A stretch of DNA of 18,084 bases, from positions 1 through 18,084 of the forward strand of contig JAQGNM010000073.1 in NCBI GenBank assembly GCA_028291845.1, given 5' to 3'. This document shows positions 15,394-18,084 of the stretch, in pieces. Position numbers and translations under genes: made by a program. Source of the stretch: Massilia sp. (GTDB taxonomy: Bacteria; Pseudomonadota; Gammaproteobacteria; Burkholderiales; Burkholderiaceae_D). A model generated the notes under the pieces. It saw only the letters and a program-made list of their open reading frames with translations. It was not told the origin of the DNA and ran no database searches. Each line of letters begins with the position of its first letter. The first letter of the stretch is position 1.

Positions 15394-15422
15394 GCGCCAG
15401 CGTCGGCAGATTCCGCCCACGC

Positions 15423-15671
15423 TCACAGGGTCAGCAGCGTTTCCAGCCGCCGGTCGTCGGCAAGATAGGTGGCCTGGTCGGCATACGACTCGACCAGGGT
15501 ACGCCAGCCAATATAAATACCGTACGCGATTTCCTGGCGCGCACGCGCCACCACGCCGTCGCTGCGACGCGCGGCGTGCATGTGCGAGGTGATTCCCGCC
15601 TCGGCGTTCTGCGTCACTTGCGCGTAGGAGAACGCAGCGGTAAGCGACGGCGGTACGGGTTTGCGGCTCAT
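15423..15671 (-). CDS. Hypothetical protein, 82 aa
   Basis: An unrecognised small soluble protein beginning MSRKPVPPSLTAAFSYAQVT and containing ARARQEIAYGIYIGWRTLVE and a C-terminal ATYLADDRRLETLLTL. It is largely helical, without signal peptide or membrane segment. Composition is balanced and protein-like, unlike the overlapping arginine-rich frames. The frame is open upstream to 15794, but that section reads back into the decayed transporter region. The ATG at 15671 has only a distant AAGG before it, and a GTG two codons earlier is a possible alternative start. It precedes the diguanylate cyclase on the same strand at 192 bp; a functional link is not shown. Confidence 0.55.
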   Translation of the reverse strand: MSRKPVPPSLTAAFSYAQVTQNAEAGITSHMHAARRSDGVVARARQEIAYGIYIGWRTLVESYADQATYLADDRRLETLLTL

Positions 15672-15845
15672 GTTCACGACATTCAACCTTGCCGGGCGTC
15701 CAAGCGATCGTCCGATTATGCGCCCGGCGTAAAGCCGCACGATTATCACTGGTTTGGCGCTCCTCAAGCCCTGGCGGCGGTGGCTGGCGAACACGGCAGA
15801 CTAGTGTGGTGATCAGAAATTCGTTGATCATTTATTGTGTAGAAT

Positions 15846-15975
15846 CGCTTCGAGGCAAGCAGCAAAGCGAGCGGCGGCAGGGGGCGGCACGTGATCAGAA
15901 ACATCACGCGCGAGCCGACCGTATCGATCAGCCAGCCACCGCGTAGCGGTCCGATCGCGCCGGCGGCGGCGCGGG
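15846..15975 (-). pseudogene. Fragment of an MFS (DHA2-type) exporter
   Basis: On the minus strand, a short reading frame without a start codon gives GAIGPLRGGWLIDTVGSRVM followed by FLITCRPLPPLALLLA. This matches the conserved segment of EmrB/QacA-type drug exporters (usual form GPLLGGWL...SWRWIFLINVP...LLLA) at the end of one transmembrane helix and the start of the next. The frame has an in-frame stop shortly before it (near 16018) and continues into non-transporter sequence afterward, so only some 40 residues of a protein that is normally about 500 survive. It marks an old deletion or recombination scar. Confidence 0.5.
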
Positions 15976-16286
15976 GCGGGCGGCATTCGTATGGGAATCG
16001 ATGAGCATGGAACGGTTATCAGCGCGCTCTTGGTCAGCGTCGCGCCGGCTGTTCACGACCTACTTTACGCGCGTATTTACCGACAGTTAGGCGCGCACTG
16101 CACTTCGCGGAAACTTGGTTATTGGACGCTCGCCTTGCTACCATTTTAATGCCCAACACCAGCCGGTTGCAAAGAAATACTTGATGCACGATCGGACGGT
16201 GACGAGTGCCTGCGTGCCGCACAAGATTATGGGCTGGCACGCCTTTAACAGCCTTGGGCAAGCGGTCGTTGGTACGGGGGAAATGA
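15976..16286. other. Gene-free region upstream of the HTH gene, possible promoter
   Basis: About 310 bp with no gene I can support, less GC-rich than its surroundings. A possible sigma-70 type promoter reads toward the HTH gene: TTGGAC (16122-16127), 17-bp spacer, TTTAAT (16145-16150). The -10 box is good (5 of 6) and the -35 poor (3 of 6). Frames open on both strands lack ribosome sites and family resemblance. Confidence 0.3.
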
Positions 16287-16751
16287 ATGGCAGCAAAAGG
16301 AACGACTGCGCAGCAGCAGGATGAAGATGCGTCGATGCACGGCGGGATGCAACTCGAGCGGGCAGAGTTCAGCAAACGGCTCAGAGAGGCGCTCGTCAAG
16401 GCCGGCTATTTCGCGATCGGCCCTTCCGATGTCGCGCGGCATTTCAATGTGCGGTCAGCGAGAAAAGTCACCGGCAGCGCCGTGCGCAAATGGCTGTTCG
16501 GTGAAGCCATACCCTCACAAACAAATATCTCCACCCTGGCCCAATGGTTGTCGTGCGGCGCCGAGTGGCTGCGCTTTGGCGAAAGCGCCGGCGAGGACGA
16601 CGCCGCTGCCGGGCAGCGGCAAATCCGCGTGCCGCATCCGATTACCGAAGAAACGGAAATGATGCACGAACTGGCCTCGCTCGACGCCGACGCCAAACAG
16701 ATGGTGGCAGGGCTGGTCAAAGTGCTGCTCGAAGCGCGCACGACGCGCTGA
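16287..16751 (+). CDS. Phage-repressor-like HTH transcriptional regulator
   Basis: A 154-residue DNA-binding protein. Residues about 27-98 form a Cro/C1-type helix-turn-helix: FSKRLREALVKAGY, then SDVARHFNVRS, then VTGSAVRKWLFGEAIPSQ and ISTLAQWLSCGAEWLRFGE. This layout, with the KWL.GEAIP recognition helix and the AEWLRFG close, is typical of prophage-derived repressor-like proteins carried by betaproteobacteria. After a linker (100-118) comes a helical tail PITEETEMMHELASLDADAK that may dimerise; the S24 peptidase domain of full LexA/C1 repressors is absent. The ATG at 16287 is preceded by GGGGG at close spacing, and an ATG at 16347 inside the frame is a weaker alternative. No phage structural, integrase or Cro gene lies beside it, so it is an orphan, possibly domesticated, regulator. 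Confidence 0.85.
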   Translation: MAAKGTTAQQQDEDASMHGGMQLERAEFSKRLREALVKAGYFAIGPSDVARHFNVRSARKVTGSAVRKWLFGEAIPSQTNISTLAQWLSCGAEWLRFGESAGEDDAAAGQRQIRVPHPITEETEMMHELASLDADAKQMVAGLVKVLLEARTTR

Positions 16752-17131
16752 GCGCCCGGCGCGACCGGCGGCGCCGGTGTGGCGGCGCCGGCAACGACAC
16801 GCCGTTTGGATACTGCCCCCGCTTCATCATCAGGCCCGGAAAACACGGTGCGCCCGCCACCCGTCGGGCGCTGTCGCGCCATCGCGGCTGGGCGACATTT
16901 GGCGCCGCCGATGCGAAACGGGGCTTGTCGCGAATGCATGGCGGCATCCATTTCGAAACGGCAATGTCACCGGCCAGATGCTGGCCCGGCAGGTAGGTGC
17001 GCTGGTGTACGACAAGGCGCAGGCGCTGTGGCAGGGGCCAGGCGTAGTCCATACCGGCGGCTGGCGTCTCACGGCGCAGCAAGGCTGAACGCCGCCGCTA
17101 CGCAGCCCCTCGCCGGCGGCGGCCCTTGGCA
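16752..17131. other. 380 bp without an assignable gene
   Basis: Just after the HTH gene there are GC-rich inverted stretches (GGCGCCGG repeats, 16770-16795) without a T-run. Between 16935 and 17088 both strands are open with plausible codon use: a plus frame ending at 17088 with VGALVYDKAQALWQGPGVV, and a minus frame with RLRLVVHQRTYLPGQHLAGD. Neither has a ribosome site or a recognisable family, and at most one can be real. Possibly a gene remnant. Confidence 0.4.
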
Positions 17132-17575
17132 TTAGCGGCCGGGGTAGGCGCTGGTGCCGCTGCTGGTGCCAGTGCCGCTGGTGCCGCTGGTGCCTGTACC
17201 AGTACCAGTACCAGTACCGGTGCCAGTGCCCGTGCCGGTGCCAGTGCCGGTACCGCCCGTCATTCCGCTACCGGAACTGGAGCCGCCGGCGCCACTCGAG
17301 CTGCCCGCGCTGCCGCTGCTGCCACTGCCGCTGCCGGTAGCGCCACTGCTGCCACTGCTCCCCGAGGTCGAACTCGAATGCTTCCTGTGCTTGCTCGATT
17401 TCGACTTGTTCATGCTCTTGGTCGCCGGCGTGCCGGTCACCTGCGAGCCGGTGGCGGCAGCCTCTTGCGAGCTGCCCGAGCCGGCGGCTGTCCCGGTCGG
17501 CGCCGTTTGCGCCGATGACGCGCCGCACGCGGCGGCGACGACGACGCCGAGCATAGTTTTCAATAACTGATTCAT
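17132..17575 (-). CDS. Secreted Ser/Gly/Thr-rich low-complexity protein
   Basis: A 147-residue exported protein of unknown function. Residues 1-22 form a signal peptide (MNQLLKTMLGVVVAAACGAS, cleavage near SSA|QT); a cysteine at 17 lacks a good lipobox. The mature chain has three parts: an Ala/Thr/Gln linker (23-52), a basic patch KSMNKSKSSKHRKH (53-66), and a long tail of Ser-Gly then strict Gly-Thr repeats (TGTGTGTG, about 108-129), ending SSGTSAYPGR. It should be intrinsically disordered. The ATG at 17575 has GGAGG seven bases before it; the upstream-open frame to 17629 is rejected. The Gly-Thr part is encoded by hexanucleotide repeats. Surface adhesion, matrix or cell-wall spacing are possible roles, but nothing in the sequence decides. 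Confidence 0.8.
   Translation of the reverse strand: MNQLLKTMLGVVVAAACGASSAQTAPTGTAAGSGSSQEAAATGSQVTGTPATKSMNKSKSSKHRKHSSSTSGSSGSSGATGSGSGSSGSAGSSSGAGGSSSGSGMTGGTGTGTGTGTGTGTGTGTGTGTSGTSGTGTSSGTSAYPGR
17150..17260. repeat. Hexanucleotide repeat tract encoding Gly-Thr
   Basis: On the plus strand this is a run of CCAGTA / CCGGTG / CCAGTG hexamers; about ten uninterrupted Gly-Thr units are encoded at 17189-17251, with looser copies on both sides. Units vary at third codon positions only (GGTACT, GGCACC, GGCACT), so the dipeptide is kept while the DNA differs, although several consecutive units are identical. Confidence 0.85.
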
Positions 17576-17837
17576 GGTCAACCTCCAAATAAAGCGAACC
17601 TGACGAACGCCGACGGCCTGCGCCGGCACGAACAGGCAGTGTATCGGCGCCGCGCGTGAGGCAGCGCTAGGTAGCCTTATCGTAACTTCGTGGGTTGAGG
17701 TGATGCTGCCGCTGCACCGTTGCCGCCGGCGTCTGCCCGCACACGTTTGATATCGATCATGCCTTGGCAGTGCTCATCCGGGAGGATACGAAGAGAAGTC
17801 GATCGTCCCGCAACCGCTGTCACACAATGGATCAGCC
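17576..17837. promoter_or_regulatory. Divergent intergenic region
   Basis: A 262-bp gap between the divergent starts at 17575 and 17838. It must contain the promoters of both secreted-protein genes. Apart from the GGAGG ribosome site of the minus-strand gene I see no convincing -35/-10 pair, terminator or strong dyad. Confidence 0.35.
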
Positions 17838-18084
17838 ATGTGCAATCGCAGTAAGTCCGCAATGTGCGCCGCGCTACTACGCCTGTTGTACTTCGTGGCG
17901 GGGATCAGCTGCAGCGCGCCGGCGCTGGCCCAGCAGGCCCCCTACCCGCCGCTGCCAGGCGAACCGGCCGCGCCGACAGCGCAGGAAGCGCGCTACATGA
18001 CGGCCGGCGAAGCGGCAAACGCCGCCTATGGCTTCGCCATGCAAGCGCAAAACCCCGACTCCGACAAGCTGGTCGACACCACCA
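17838..18084 (+). CDS. Secreted protein, N-terminal part (cut by window end)
   Basis: A reading frame that enters the window edge open; 82 complete codons are visible. It starts MCNRSKSAMCAALLRLLYFV and continues AGISCSAPALA, a Sec signal peptide with cleavage near Ala31 before QQAPYPPLPGEP. The mature start is proline/alanine-rich, followed by EARYMTAGEAANAAYGFAMQ. ATG codons at 17838 and 17862 are both possible starts; neither has a strong ribosome site. I do not recognise the family from this fragment. It is divergent from the Gly-Thr protein, so the two may share regulation. Confidence 0.6.
   Translation, partial: MCNRSKSAMCAALLRLLYFVAGISCSAPALAQQAPYPPLPGEPAAPTAQEARYMTAGEAANAAYGFAMQAQNPDSDKLVDTT

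Noticed and set aside
16115..16324. Small plus-strand frame before the HTH gene
   Set aside because: No ribosome site or family; it runs out of frame into the HTH coding sequence.

Overview
This is a GC-rich chromosomal window whose gene content and codon use (strong G/C preference at third positions) suggest a soil or freshwater betaproteobacterium of the Massilia / Duganella / Janthinobacterium kind (Oxalobacteraceae). That placement is an inference from protein style only; there is no rRNA, tRNA or other marker gene here. I see no CRISPR array, no complete insertion sequence, no integrase and no replication origin.

Layout. 1-1.24 kb: a soluble GAF-domain histidine kinase (+), convergent with a minus-strand run made of an Lrp/AsnC regulator (3676-3185), a poxvirus-like DNA topoisomerase IB (3090-1864) and a PhnB-like VOC protein (1781-1302). 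Lrp is divergent from a plus-strand pair: a TonB-dependent receptor (3872-6670) and a secreted zinc M28 peptidase (6702-8060), closed by a clear intrinsic terminator. This is the most coherent functional unit in the window: an outer-membrane importer, an exopeptidase and a candidate amino-acid-responsive switch sharing an AT-rich intergenic region with dyad symmetry. Next comes a plus-strand ferritin-like protein (8228-9475) of the VioB/RebD imine-dimer-synthase superfamily, standing alone and preceded by three ATTAAC/GTTAAT half-sites.

9.7-11.2 kb is a loose region of small genes: a 104-aa unknown (-), a 36-aa lysine-rich microprotein (+), a 12-bp tandem repeat and a small lipoprotein (-). 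11.4-15.7 kb is a minus-strand series of self-contained genes: a calcineurin-like phosphoesterase, a glutathione S-transferase, an EthD-family protein, a two-transmembrane GGEEF diguanylate cyclase with an intact I-site, and an 82-aa unknown.

15.7-17.1 kb looks like a scar region: a short decayed piece of an MFS drug exporter, an orphan phage-repressor-like HTH protein (+) and about 380 bp without a gene I can assign. The window ends with a secreted Ser/Gly/Thr protein (-) containing a long Gly-Thr dipeptide tract encoded by hexanucleotide repeats, and the start of another secreted protein (+) cut off by the window edge.

The best candidates for something new are the orphan ferritin-like enzyme with its operator-like repeats, the Lrp/receptor/peptidase locus, and the low-complexity secreted Gly-Thr protein. 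None amounts to proof of a new system.
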